Assembly: GCA_902584635.1 (NCBI GenBank)
Contig: CACIAQ010000004.1
Coordinates: 1 to 64,000 of the forward strand
From: an uncultured Alphaproteobacteria bacterium
GTDB lineage: Bacteria > Pseudomonadota > Alphaproteobacteria > Rhodobacterales > Rhodobacteraceae
Length of the DNA stretch: 64,000 nt
Direction of reading: 5' to 3'
In this document: piece by piece, positions 44,876 through 52,718 of the stretch
Layout of the letters: every line of letters starts with the position of its first letter
Position numbering within the stretch: the first letter of the stretch is position 1
The notes under the pieces: model-generated
What the model was told of the DNA's origin: nothing
Seen by the model: the letters and a program-made list of their open reading frames with translations, nothing else
The model's database searches: none
Program-made: the position numbers and the translations under genes

Positions 44876-45331
44876 ATGAAAAACCTGTTTTTCCCTCCCA
44901 TCGCTTTTGTACTCATAGCATGCATATCACCTACTGTTTTGTATTCCATGATGACAAAATCAAAAACTGAGTGCACCGCTACATCTAAAAAATTTCAATA
45001 CAAATGCAATGTCATATTTTACCACAAAAAAGAGCCCATAAGTGGATATTCCGGAATTGTTGGAGCAACAATGCCTTCTATGGCTATGGCCCATAATGTT
45101 ATACCCGTAAAGTTTACCGAAAAAGAGAGAATGGCGGGTCAATATAAATTTACAATTCAATTAGAAATGCTTGGTGAGTGGATGTTTCAATATGATATCT
45201 CTACGCCAAAAAGGGATAGGGTATTGGAAAAGTTGATTTTTGATAAAACGAAGTCTATTGCTTTTGATAAGAAACATAATCATTCCCACCATAAACATTC
45301 CGATCACAAACACTCAGGACATGATCATTAA
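44876..45331 (+). CDS. Putative lipoprotein with YtkA-like domain and His-rich tail
   Basis: 151 residues from the ATG at 44876, which has GAGGA ten bases upstream; a longer frame starts inside the previous gene. An N-terminal hydrophobic stretch ends in LIAC, a lipobox with Cys16, so a lipoprotein is likely. The middle (TMPSMAMAHNV, then MAGQYKFTIQLEMLGEWMFQ) resembles YtkA/FixH-type periplasmic domains. The last 18 residues contain nine His, which suggests metal binding. It is the final gene in line with the double ABC transporter and could be its accessory or simply adjacent. Family assignment is tentative. Confidence 0.75.
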   Translation: MKNLFFPPIAFVLIACISPTVLYSMMTKSKTECTATSKKFQYKCNVIFYHKKEPISGYSGIVGATMPSMAMAHNVIPVKFTEKERMAGQYKFTIQLEMLGEWMFQYDISTPKRDRVLEKLIFDKTKSIAFDKKHNHSHHKHSDHKHSGHDH

Positions 45332-45368
45332 TATTCTTTTTAATTTAAACTGTAAAATATTTTAAGAT

Positions 45369-46001
45369 ATGGCTAAACGAGATGGATTGAAAAATTATAA
45401 GTGTCTAGATTTAAAGGATGCTAAAAATGATTATAGGTTGCGGGAGGTTTACAGAGATTGGGCAAAAAAATATGATTTTGATAATGACAACGTTCTTGGT
45501 ACCGTTTCTCAGCCAAAAAGTGTAAATCTTTTATCAACGAGACTTAAAGACAAAACTGCTAAAATCATTGATGTAGGATGCGGTACAGGTTTAGTTGGTG
45601 AGAAGCTAAAGGCACAAGACTTCATTTATTTCGATGGAATTGATATTTCAGAAGATATGTTGTCAATAGCAAAGTATAGAGGGTATAGAAACTTATTTTT
45701 GGGAAGTTTAAACAAGCAACTACCTTTATTGGACAATAAGTATGATGCTGCTATGTGCGTGGGTGTTTTTACGCACGGCCATGTGTCCTCTGACAGATTT
45801 AATGAGCTATGCCGCATAGTTAAACCTGGTGGATACATATGTTTTACTATAAACGAAGGGGTTTTTGAAAAGTATGAGTTTAAAAAGATGATAGAAGAGT
45901 TTCAGTCAGATAAAACATGGGAAGTAATCTCGTTGTATAAAGATGACTATATGACTCTAGAAAACGTCAAAGGATATTATTGCTTGGCAGTGGTCCAGTA
46001 A
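45369..46001 (+). CDS. Class I SAM-dependent methyltransferase
   Basis: 210 residues. Motif I is IIDVGCGTGLVGEKL (about residues 61-75), followed by the acidic residue in FDGIDISEDML and GVFTHGHVSSDRFNELCRIVKPGGYICF as motifs III-IV. The N-terminus YRDWAKKYDFDND is typical of small-molecule methyltransferases. The substrate is unknown. It lies 37 bases after the His-rich protein gene. Confidence 0.9.
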   Translation: MAKRDGLKNYKCLDLKDAKNDYRLREVYRDWAKKYDFDNDNVLGTVSQPKSVNLLSTRLKDKTAKIIDVGCGTGLVGEKLKAQDFIYFDGIDISEDMLSIAKYRGYRNLFLGSLNKQLPLLDNKYDAAMCVGVFTHGHVSSDRFNELCRIVKPGGYICFTINEGVFEKYEFKKMIEEFQSDKTWEVISLYKDDYMTLENVKGYYCLAVVQ

Positions 46002-46016
46002 TAGAAAAATTGAAGA

Positions 46017-46586
46017 CTATCCATCAATTTTGGCTAACTGATTTAAACCATTTCCTCTCCAAAGAATAAAAGCGAGCATTGGCTCTTCAAGAGTATCCAT
46101 TGAATGACTTTCCCAACTTTTATGAAACTGAGTATCACCAGCCTTTAAGATTTTTTTTACGTTCCTAGTTCTAAATTTCGCCTTTCCGCCTAGAATATAA
46201 TACATCTCTTCAGCCTCATGACTGTGCCATTTATAATTTAGATGCTCCCCCCAATAGCAAATAAAAACTCTTATTTTCTCATAATAAAAATGACCTTCGG
46301 GTCCAATTAGCTCAAAATAGCAATGCCTTTTTGAAAAATCCTCTCCTACTTCAGAAGTAGCGTAAGTCTGAAGCCAGTTTGCCTCATGTGCATGGTTTTT
46401 AATAGCTCGTATTAAAGGCATAGTTTCCCTAGATCCTTGATATTCCGCTTTTGTTAATAATGAAGATCCAGCAGTTGTGGTAGGAGTTAGATTATTACTT
46501 TTAAGAGAGCCTTCAATTTGGCAAAAATTAATTAATTCTAAATTAGCCTCCCATATCATCTTAGCTTCCTCAAGAACTTGATACAT
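46017..46586 (-). CDS. dddQ: DMSP lyase of the cupin DddQ type
   Basis: 189 residues from ATG 46586 (GAGAG upstream); a TTG start at 46652 would add 22 residues. The cupin core reads LNYKWHSHEAEEMYYILGG and later WESHSMDTLEEPMLAFILW. Its Tyr118, His121, His123, Glu127, Tyr129 and His161 have the same mutual spacing as the active-site residues I recall for DddQ of Ruegeria (Tyr120, His123, His125, Glu129, Tyr131, His163). An N-terminal helical part of about 90 residues and the ending WRG also fit. The reaction is DMSP to dimethyl sulfide and acrylate. No acrylate-handling gene (acuI, acuK) is nearby. The main alternative is a related cupin with another substrate. Confidence 0.8.
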   Translation of the reverse strand: MYQVLEEAKMIWEANLELINFCQIEGSLKSNNLTPTTTAGSSLLTKAEYQGSRETMPLIRAIKNHAHEANWLQTYATSEVGEDFSKRHCYFELIGPEGHFYYEKIRVFICYWGEHLNYKWHSHEAEEMYYILGGKAKFRTRNVKKILKAGDTQFHKSWESHSMDTLEEPMLAFILWRGNGLNQLAKIDG

Positions 46587-46704
46587 TTTAGGAACTCTCT
46601 TTAAGTTTTTTTGATCATAATATTTTTTAAGAATAAATAAAAGTTGTAACAAATCTATATAATTACTACGCTAAGGTATTAATTATGAACTTGGAGCTGT
46701 TCTA

Positions 46705-47595
46705 ATGAGTTTAAGCGCTAAACCTTACGCTAATAAAAAAACAATGGTCATAAATAATAAGACAATGTCCTACATCGATGAAGGAGAAGGTGATGCAATA
46801 GTCTTTCAGCACGGCAACCCCACGTCTTCTTATCTTTGGAGAAACGTAATGCCTCATCTTGAAGGGCAAGGACGTTTAATTGCTTGCGATTTAATAGGTA
46901 TGGGCGACTCTGAGAAACTCACAAATTCTGGCCCTAATAGTTACAGTTATTTTGAACAGCGCGACTTTCTATTTGAATTACTAGAAAAATTAAATTTGGG
47001 AAAAAATGTAATATTTGTAATTCATGACTGGGGGTCAGTACTTGGATTTGATTGGTGCTGTCAAAATCAGGATAGAGTCCAAGGCATTGCCTATATGGAA
47101 GGAATTGTAAGACCGGTGTCTTGGGATGAGTGGCCAGAAAAGTCATCTAGGATCTTTCAAGGTTTTCGATCTGATGCTGGCGAAAGTATGGTACTAGAAA
47201 AAAATATTTTTATTGAAAGAGTTCTACCTTCTTCAATTATGCGCGAGTTGACGGATGTTGAAATGGATGAGTATAGGCGTCCTTTTTTAAATTCAGGCGA
47301 AGACCGAAGGCCTACTTTATCTTGGCCACGACAAATACCGATTCAGGGAGAACCAAAAGAGGTAGTTGAAGTAGTGCAAAATTACAGCGAATGGCTGGTT
47401 TCGAGCGGTTTACCAAAGCTATTCATAAACGCGGATCCTGGTGCCATACTTATTGGTAAGCAAAGGGAGTTTTGTCGCTCATGGCCAAATCAAGAAGAGG
47501 TTACGGTTAAGGGCACACATTTTATTCAGGAAGACTCACCCGATGAAATAGGTAAAGCAGTATCGCATTTTGTTTCAAAGTTAAAAGGTAATTGA
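46705..47595 (+). CDS. Haloalkane dehalogenase, LinB-like (HLD-II)
   Basis: 296-residue alpha/beta hydrolase that hydrolyses carbon-halogen bonds. The nucleophile Asp108 and halide-binding Trp109 are in [12 protein letters not shown], Asn38 in [11 protein letters not shown], the acid Glu132 in [12 protein letters not shown] and the base His272 in [13 protein letters not shown]. These positions carry the same numbers as in LinB. It is divergent from dddQ and leads a plus-strand run with an HD protein and a racemase-fold protein. The natural substrate is probably a marine halocarbon. Confidence 0.94.
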   Translation: MSLSAKPYANKKTMVINNKTMSYIDEGEGDAIVFQHGNPTSSYLWRNVMPHLEGQGRLIACDLIGMGDSEKLTNSGPNSYSYFEQRDFLFELLEKLNLGKNVIFVIHDWGSVLGFDWCCQNQDRVQGIAYMEGIVRPVSWDEWPEKSSRIFQGFRSDAGESMVLEKNIFIERVLPSSIMRELTDVEMDEYRRPFLNSGEDRRPTLSWPRQIPIQGEPKEVVEVVQNYSEWLVSSGLPKLFINADPGAILIGKQREFCRSWPNQEEVTVKGTHFIQEDSPDEIGKAVSHFVSKLKGN

Positions 47596-47617
47596 GAAAT
47601 GCTTTGCAAGAGTCGTA

Positions 47618-48223
47618 ATGACTAGAGAAACTGATAGAGTAAGCTTCACCCAAATGAAAGACGGTAATTATGAGGACTACCAGCTTTTAAAAAAATTAGA
47701 AAAACCGTATCTAAATCTGACAGCTAGCCGGATAATCGATGAACTTAAGAGGCAAGGAGAAGCAACGCTGGAAGGGTATCGAATTACGCGTCTTGATCAT
47801 GGTTTGCAGTCTGCAACAAGGGCGGAGGCAGATGGCGTAGATATTGATTGGATTGTAGGTGCATTATTGCACGATATTGGAGATGGTCTTGCTCCACAAA
47901 ATCACGATAAATTTTCTGCTGAAGTAATAAGACCCTTTGTTCGTTGGGAAGTTACTTGGGTAGTGGCGCATCATGGCATATTCCAAATGATCTATTATGC
48001 CCATCATTATGGATGGGATAAAGATGCAAGAGATAGGTTCCAAGGCCATCCATGTTTTGATATGTGTTCAAAGTTCTGTGAAAGATGGGATCAAAAATCA
48101 TTTGACCCTGATTATCCCTCGAAGACATTAGAATATTTCCAACCCATGGTTAAAGAGGTTTTTTCTAGAAAGGCGTTTTCTCCAGAAGTAATTAAAGAAA
48201 ACGAGGCTATAGGTTTTGATTAA
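47618..48223 (+). CDS. HD-domain protein related to PhnZ-type oxygenases
   Basis: 201 residues. The HD fold has His61 (LDHGLQSATRAE), the HD pair His85-Asp86 (ALLHDIGDG), His96 and His118-His119 (VVAHHGIFQM), a ligand set that can hold two metals. It matches the group that contains the organophosphonate oxygenase PhnZ and myo-inositol oxygenase-like proteins better than nucleotide hydrolases. Further conserved stretches are FQGHPCFDMCSKFCERWDQ and SFDPDYPS. It lies between the dehalogenase and the racemase-fold gene. The reaction is not established. Confidence 0.85.
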   Translation: MTRETDRVSFTQMKDGNYEDYQLLKKLEKPYLNLTASRIIDELKRQGEATLEGYRITRLDHGLQSATRAEADGVDIDWIVGALLHDIGDGLAPQNHDKFSAEVIRPFVRWEVTWVVAHHGIFQMIYYAHHYGWDKDARDRFQGHPCFDMCSKFCERWDQKSFDPDYPSKTLEYFQPMVKEVFSRKAFSPEVIKENEAIGFD

Positions 48224-48247
48224 TTTAATCCAAAGAACTGGTTAAAT

Positions 48248-48916
48248 ATGCATGTAGGTTTAATAGGCGGAATTGGTCCGGCAGTCACATTTCTCTACTA
48301 CCAGCGTCTATTTGAGATAGCTTTAGCCAAAAAGTTTCCCCTTGAGTTGACAGTAGTTAATTGTGATATGCCTCAATTTTTAAATAATTTTTCTCAAGAC
48401 AAAAAAGAAAACCAAGCGAGTATCTTTGCAAAATTAACAAACAGACTGCAAAAAGCCGGTGCGGACTTTGTGGTGCTTCCCTCAATTGGAGGTAGTTTCT
48501 GCTTAAATGAGTTTATGAAAAAAAGCCCCTTGCCTGTGCAGAATGTTATGACACCATTGAGAGCTTACATGGATAAATACAAGGGAAAAACCATTGGATT
48601 AATTGGAACCAATAAAGCTATGAATACTAAAATTTATAATTTAACAGATGAGATAAACTGGTTGATACCCGAAGCAGGGCAATTTGATGATGTTCACAAT
48701 AGTTATGTTGCGCTAGCAACCGAGGGAAAAGTAAATAAACAAATTTCTGAAACACTAATTTTCGCCAGTAAAAAGCTCATAGATCGAGGGGCAGAGGCGG
48801 TTGTTTTAGGCGGCACTGATTTATTCTTAGTCTTTGAAAATCATCAATTGCCTTTTGAAATTATTGACTGTGGAGATATCCACATAGGTCATATAGCTAC
48901 TTTAGCAGCTAAATAA
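48248..48916 (+). CDS. Aspartate/glutamate racemase-fold protein lacking both catalytic Cys
   Basis: 222 residues. The N-terminus VGLIGGIGPAVTFLYYQRL and overall layout match Asp/Glu racemases, but the two catalytic cysteine motifs are changed. Where IPCNTAH is expected it reads LPSIGGSF (Ser79), and where LGCTE is expected it reads LGGTDLF (Gly189). It cannot be a normal two-Cys racemase. It may be a lyase, isomerase or binding protein of the same fold. It lies 24 bases after the HD gene. Confidence 0.85.
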   Translation: MHVGLIGGIGPAVTFLYYQRLFEIALAKKFPLELTVVNCDMPQFLNNFSQDKKENQASIFAKLTNRLQKAGADFVVLPSIGGSFCLNEFMKKSPLPVQNVMTPLRAYMDKYKGKTIGLIGTNKAMNTKIYNLTDEINWLIPEAGQFDDVHNSYVALATEGKVNKQISETLIFASKKLIDRGAEAVVLGGTDLFLVFENHQLPFEIIDCGDIHIGHIATLAAK

Positions 48917-48948
48917 ATAAGAAAATTAAGAATATTGTAGTCGGGATA

Positions 48949-49545
48949 TCAATTTTTGATTAATTCATCCTCAACAAATTCCATCCTATCCTTCCCCCAA
49001 AACATTTCACTGCCAACAAATATACTAGGCACTCCAAACACACCTCTTTTAATCCCGTTATTGGTGCTATCTATTAAAGATTGACGAATTTTATCGCTCT
49101 CGCATAGTTTCTCAAATTCCTTTGGGCTGACACCTAGCTTTTTCACAATCGGCGTCATTCCCTCGTAGTTTTGAATAGCAGAGTTATTATTTTCCCAATA
49201 TTCACAGAAAATAGCTTCTATAAATGGGATCTCTAGTTTGAATTCCCGCATTGCTAATGCGCCTCTGAGTGTACGACTAGTCTTTATAGGAAATTCACTT
49301 GGAAACTTGAATTTTAGGTTATATTTTTTTGCCCACCTTGCTAGATCAGCCTTTCGGTTTTCAATCTTTATTGCAGGCTCTTCCATTAGCACGTAGTTTC
49401 TGGACCGGAACGCAAACCCCAAATTATATGGGTGCAGAGTTAGGTTACTATTTGTTCTTTTTAAAATTGGCTTGATTAAGTGAAGGGCGAAGTATGCGTT
49501 CGTACTTCCAATATCCCAAAACATTTCAACTTTTTTTTTTGTCAT
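48949..49545 (-). CDS. DsbA-fold 2-hydroxychromene-2-carboxylate isomerase family protein
   Basis: 198 residues of the kappa-class glutathione-transferase/HCCA isomerase fold. The N-terminal MFWDIGSTNAYFALHLIKP carries the Ser in place of thioredoxin Cys, and GVPSIFVGSEMFWGKDRM is the C-terminal active-site loop. Such enzymes act in naphthalene-type aromatic degradation, but many members have unknown substrates. It is a single gene convergent with the racemase-fold gene. Confidence 0.88.
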   Translation of the reverse strand: MTKKKVEMFWDIGSTNAYFALHLIKPILKRTNSNLTLHPYNLGFAFRSRNYVLMEEPAIKIENRKADLARWAKKYNLKFKFPSEFPIKTSRTLRGALAMREFKLEIPFIEAIFCEYWENNNSAIQNYEGMTPIVKKLGVSPKEFEKLCESDKIRQSLIDSTNNGIKRGVFGVPSIFVGSEMFWGKDRMEFVEDELIKN

Positions 49546-49601
49546 CCGTCACCTTTTTGAGTTTATAGTCACAAGAAAATGTTTTTAGATCTAATTCGAT
49601 A

Positions 49602-49988
49602 TTAACATGCTGCTATAAAATCGATTTCTACAGAAGCGCCTACAGCTAAGCCCGTTACTCCAATACAGGTGCGTGCGGGAAGCTTATCTTTTGCGAAATA
49701 TGATGCATAAACGCTATTCATTCTATCAAAATCACCAAAGTTAACTAAATATACTCGTGCAAAAATAACTTTTTCTAGTGAGGAACCTGCAGCATTTAAA
49801 ACCTCCAATAGATTTTTCATAACCTGATGAGTTTGGTCTTCTATTCCTCCGTCAACAAGTTTAGTGTTATCATCTTTCAGTGTTGGCATTTGTCCTGTAA
49901 TAAATAAATACTCTCCAGCACGAACAGCGTGGCTGAAGGGTGCAACCTTTTGAGGTCCTGAGGAAAAAGTTAGATGTTCAACGTCCAT
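49602..49988 (-). CDS. ridA: RidA family enamine/imine deaminase
   Basis: 128 residues. FSHAVRAGEYLFITGQMP, then VIFARVYLVNFGDFDRMN and LPARTCIGVTGLAVGASVEID contain the conserved Arg and C-terminal Glu of the YjgF/YER057c/UK114 fold. It hydrolyses reactive 2-aminoacrylate-type enamines to ketoacids. It lies 56 bases upstream of the isomerase-family gene on the same strand. Some members of the family have other ligands. Confidence 0.92.
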   Translation of the reverse strand: MDVEHLTFSSGPQKVAPFSHAVRAGEYLFITGQMPTLKDDNTKLVDGGIEDQTHQVMKNLLEVLNAAGSSLEKVIFARVYLVNFGDFDRMNSVYASYFAKDKLPARTCIGVTGLAVGASVEIDFIAAC

Positions 49989-50087
49989 GGCTTAGCTTAA
50001 ATAGTAAATACATTTTTGTAAACTAACACTGTTCTAAATTTCTCCTTGATTGAAATTGTATATAATGAAAAAAATATTTGATAAGAA

Positions 50088-50732
50088 ATGCAAAAAACTC
50101 CTAGCCAAAATAAGCGAGAACCTTTTTTTAATAATGTACCACCTGGAGTACTTATTTTAGGTGGAGTGATTGTCGGGATCGAATTGCTACTACAAGTGTT
50201 CGGTGTGGAATGGCGAAGTGCGGCCTTTCTATTTCTCGCTTTTTTTCCTTTTGAATTCAGCATGCCTTATCAAGAGCTTTTCTTCGGGCAGAATTTAATT
50301 ATGTTTTTTTCTTACTCTTTCTTACATGGAAACTTTTTTCACATGATAATTAACGTCGCTATTTTTTTTTCCTTAGGGAAGCAAATAGAGGAAAAATTAG
50401 GCTCAACTAATTTGATATTGATTTTCATTTCAACGTCAATTGCAGGAGCAATTGCTTATCAATCGCTTTCTTCAGGAAGTTCAGTGCCGATGGTGGGTGC
50501 TAGTGGGGGTGTGTTTGGTTTTTTCGGTTTTATAAAAGGTAAAGAATTGATTTATCGAATTAGCCATAATTTAACAATCATACCATTTTTAAATCTTATT
50601 TTTGGCTTAGTAATATTACACATTGTTCTCATTTTTCTATATCCAGCGATTATTCCTTTTCAAATAGGATGGCAGGGTCATTTAGGCGGTTTCGCTTCTG
50701 GTTTTATTTTAGCAAGTGTGATTAAAAAATGA
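50088..50732 (+). CDS. Rhomboid family intramembrane serine protease
   Basis: 214 residues, six membrane segments. The catalytic Ser is in MVGASGGVFGFFGF and the His in GWQGHLGGFASGF, with FLHGNFFHMIINVAIFF supplying the conserved His-Asn region. It cleaves single-span membrane proteins. The stop overlaps the ATG of the decayed SDR that follows (ATGA). Confidence 0.93.
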   Translation: MQKTPSQNKREPFFNNVPPGVLILGGVIVGIELLLQVFGVEWRSAAFLFLAFFPFEFSMPYQELFFGQNLIMFFSYSFLHGNFFHMIINVAIFFSLGKQIEEKLGSTNLILIFISTSIAGAIAYQSLSSGSSVPMVGASGGVFGFFGFIKGKELIYRISHNLTIIPFLNLIFGLVILHIVLIFLYPAIIPFQIGWQGHLGGFASGFILASVIKK

Positions 50733-51502
50733 ATAGTTCCAATAAAGGTATATTGAAGTTTCAGCTAAATGAACGGACAGCTTTAATAACAGGCTCGACG
50801 CGAGGCATTGGCTAGCCAATAGCAAGGGGAATGGCCGAGGCAGGAGCAACAGTCTATATAAATGGTCGTGATAAAAAGATGTTGGATACTCGTTGTAAAA
50901 TCTTAATTGATTTGGGATACAATGCAAAGTCATCTTTTTTTGATGCTAAGGACGTTGAAGCTGTAGAAAAATTTTTAGGATCCACTAAAATACCAATTGA
51001 CACTCTGGTAAATAACGCAGCAATAAGACTTCGTAAGCCATTAAACAAAATTTCTCCTGCGTCTTTTTCGGAAATATTGGAAGCAAACTTAAGCTCTATT
51101 TATGTAATTTCTCGAAGTTTTGCTATTCGGTTAAAGGGCAAATATATAAATGGCTCATTGCGTAATATTACATCTATTGCCGGCCCAAGAGCAAGACCAG
51201 GTGATGTAGCATATACCGCGACAAAAGGAGGTTTGGAAGCCTTTGACAAGATCATTAGCTGTTGAACTTGCACCAACAGTTCGGTGTAATGCCATAGCGC
51301 CTGGTTATTTTGCATAAAATGCAAAAGCGGCCTACATTGAAAATGAAGAGGTAAAGATATTTGTTGAAAATCGAATCCCCTCAAAAGATGGGGGCAACCA
51401 GAAGAGATTGCGGGAGCAGCTGTTTTTCTAGCCTCTAGTGCCTCTTCTTATATTATTGGTCACACACTCGTAATTGATGCTGGGTTAACTATACTGTTTT
51501 AG
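50729..51502 (+). pseudogene. Decayed short-chain dehydrogenase gene
   Basis: Starts with an ATG overlapping the rhomboid stop and reads TALITGSTRGIG, then an in-frame TAG at 50813. The same frame continues through MAEAGATVYINGR, NNAAIRLRK and YTATKGG. A one-base shift near 51243 then moves the homology to another frame (TRSLAVELAPTVRCNAIAPG). This frame has an in-frame TAA at 51315 and another shift in a C-run near 51380 before [17 protein letters not shown] and [10 protein letters not shown]. Two nonsense codons and two frameshifts make a true pseudogene much more likely than a sequencing error. It is closest to gluconate-5-dehydrogenase-like SDRs. Confidence 0.9.
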
Positions 51503-51615
51503 GTGTAAAAAAGTTTGTTGGTTTATACGTAGTTATTTTTTGCAACATATAATTTAAATCGCCTGCCATAAAAATCGCTAAAGCCATATTGCGTCCTTGA
51601 AAGAACAACCCCTGG

Positions 51616-51637
51616 TTTCTAAAAAATTTTTTAGAAA
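51616..51637. repeat. Perfect 22-bp palindrome between converging genes
   Basis: TTTCTAAAAAA followed directly by TTTTTTAGAAA is a perfect palindrome with no spacer. It lies between the decayed SDR and the Nudix gene, both of which point to it. As single strand it could fold with a minimal loop and act as a weak bidirectional terminator; as duplex it could be a symmetric protein site. Confidence 0.45.
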
Positions 51638-51677
51638 AATAGGAGTGACTTGACAGATAGCGTATCTGATAATTTTA

Positions 51678-52352
51678 TTAACTGGAGTATTTTTTTATTA
51701 TTTTTTTACGATTTTTAGATAACCAAAGCCCAATTAAAATTGCTGGCCCAACATTGATTTTGCCTTTAGATATCATTTTTGTAAATTCTTTATAGGAAAA
51801 AATGTGACTTCTTATATCTTCAGACTCGCTTGCTAGGCCAGAGACTAAATTTGTGCTTTCAGGCAATGAAACAATTCCAACATATTGATGAAAAAATTCA
51901 GTTGATATGCCAGGCGATGGGTAACTTCGAGCTACCAATAATAGTGTCTCTATTTCTAATTGTGCTTCTTCTCGCGCTTCTCTAAACCCAGCTTGCTCAG
52001 GAGATTCTCCTGGGTCAATTAGACCAGCTATTGGTTCTAAAACCCAGGGTCGTTCATCACCTTTAACGTAAGGACCAGTCCGAAATTGTTCAATTAATAA
52101 TACTCGGTCGTTAACGGGATCATAAGGCAAAACAATGGCTGCATCGGATGAAATTAGTGCACTTCTTCTTACAACTTCACTTTGCTCATAATTAAACTTC
52201 CGATATGAGAGATCATGTTCCTTGACTGAAAAAAAGCCCTTGTAAACTATGCGCTCACTGTGTGAAGAGGCGTGTGTTCGATCCATTTTATTCAAGTTGG
52301 TCGAATTTTTTGACATCTTCTCCATATTCCTTGTGATTACGGCAAATTGCAT
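51678..52352 (-). CDS. Nudix hydrolase, ADP-ribose pyrophosphatase type
   Basis: 224 residues. The Nudix box is GLIDPGESPEQAGFREAREEA (written here as GLIDPGE, then REAREEA), matching Gx5Ex7REUxEE. VLLIEQFRTGPYV and the late loop before residue 170 resemble NudF/TrgB ADP-ribose hydrolases. Start is uncertain: Met1 (52352), Met13 (52316, after GGAG) or Met23 are possible, and the fold begins only after about residue 30. It is flanked on both sides by SDR pseudogenes. Confidence 0.9.
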   Translation of the reverse strand: MQFAVITRNMEKMSKNSTNLNKMDRTHASSHSERIVYKGFFSVKEHDLSYRKFNYEQSEVVRRSALISSDAAIVLPYDPVNDRVLLIEQFRTGPYVKGDERPWVLEPIAGLIDPGESPEQAGFREAREEAQLEIETLLLVARSYPSPGISTEFFHQYVGIVSLPESTNLVSGLASESEDIRSHIFSYKEFTKMISKGKINVGPAILIGLWLSKNRKKIIKKYSS

Positions 52353-52398
52353 TTACAAAAACCTATCACAGTTTAATCATAAATGAGAGAGGTAAAGT

Positions 52399-52680
52399 TT
52401 GAAATATGTTCTGATAACCGACGCAAACAGAGGACTTGGCTTTGGTTCCGCTACTACTTTTTGCTATATCCATTAAAAATGTGTGGTATCGTGAGTGTCA
52501 ATTTATCCAACATGGTTTATGAACTACAAAAAGGATCCCAAATAGCAAATTACATCGTTTATACAATATGGTATCATGAAAAAAGCTTTAAGATCTGTGG
52601 AAGAAATGAGTGATGGTATGCTTAAAAATATAATACCGGTTTTTCCAACTGAGGATGGTATATCTCGGAAGAAACTGTGG
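52399..52680 (+). pseudogene. Remnant of a second SDR gene with large internal deletion
   Basis: A TTG at 52399 with GAGAGG upstream begins LKYVLITDANRGLGFGSATT, the N-terminal Rossmann motif of an SDR. The same frame hits TAA, TGA and TAG, and continues as VSIYPTWFMN (like the HPGWVxT motif near the SDR C-terminus) and RSVEEMSDGMLKNI (like SVEESVxGML). The catalytic middle, about 100 residues, is missing. One frame, three stops and matching order show a deleted gene. It fills the 365-base space before wlbA. Confidence 0.6.
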
Positions 52681-52718
52681 GTTTGGTTATTTCTCAAATG
52701 TCAAAGCTTAAATATAAA

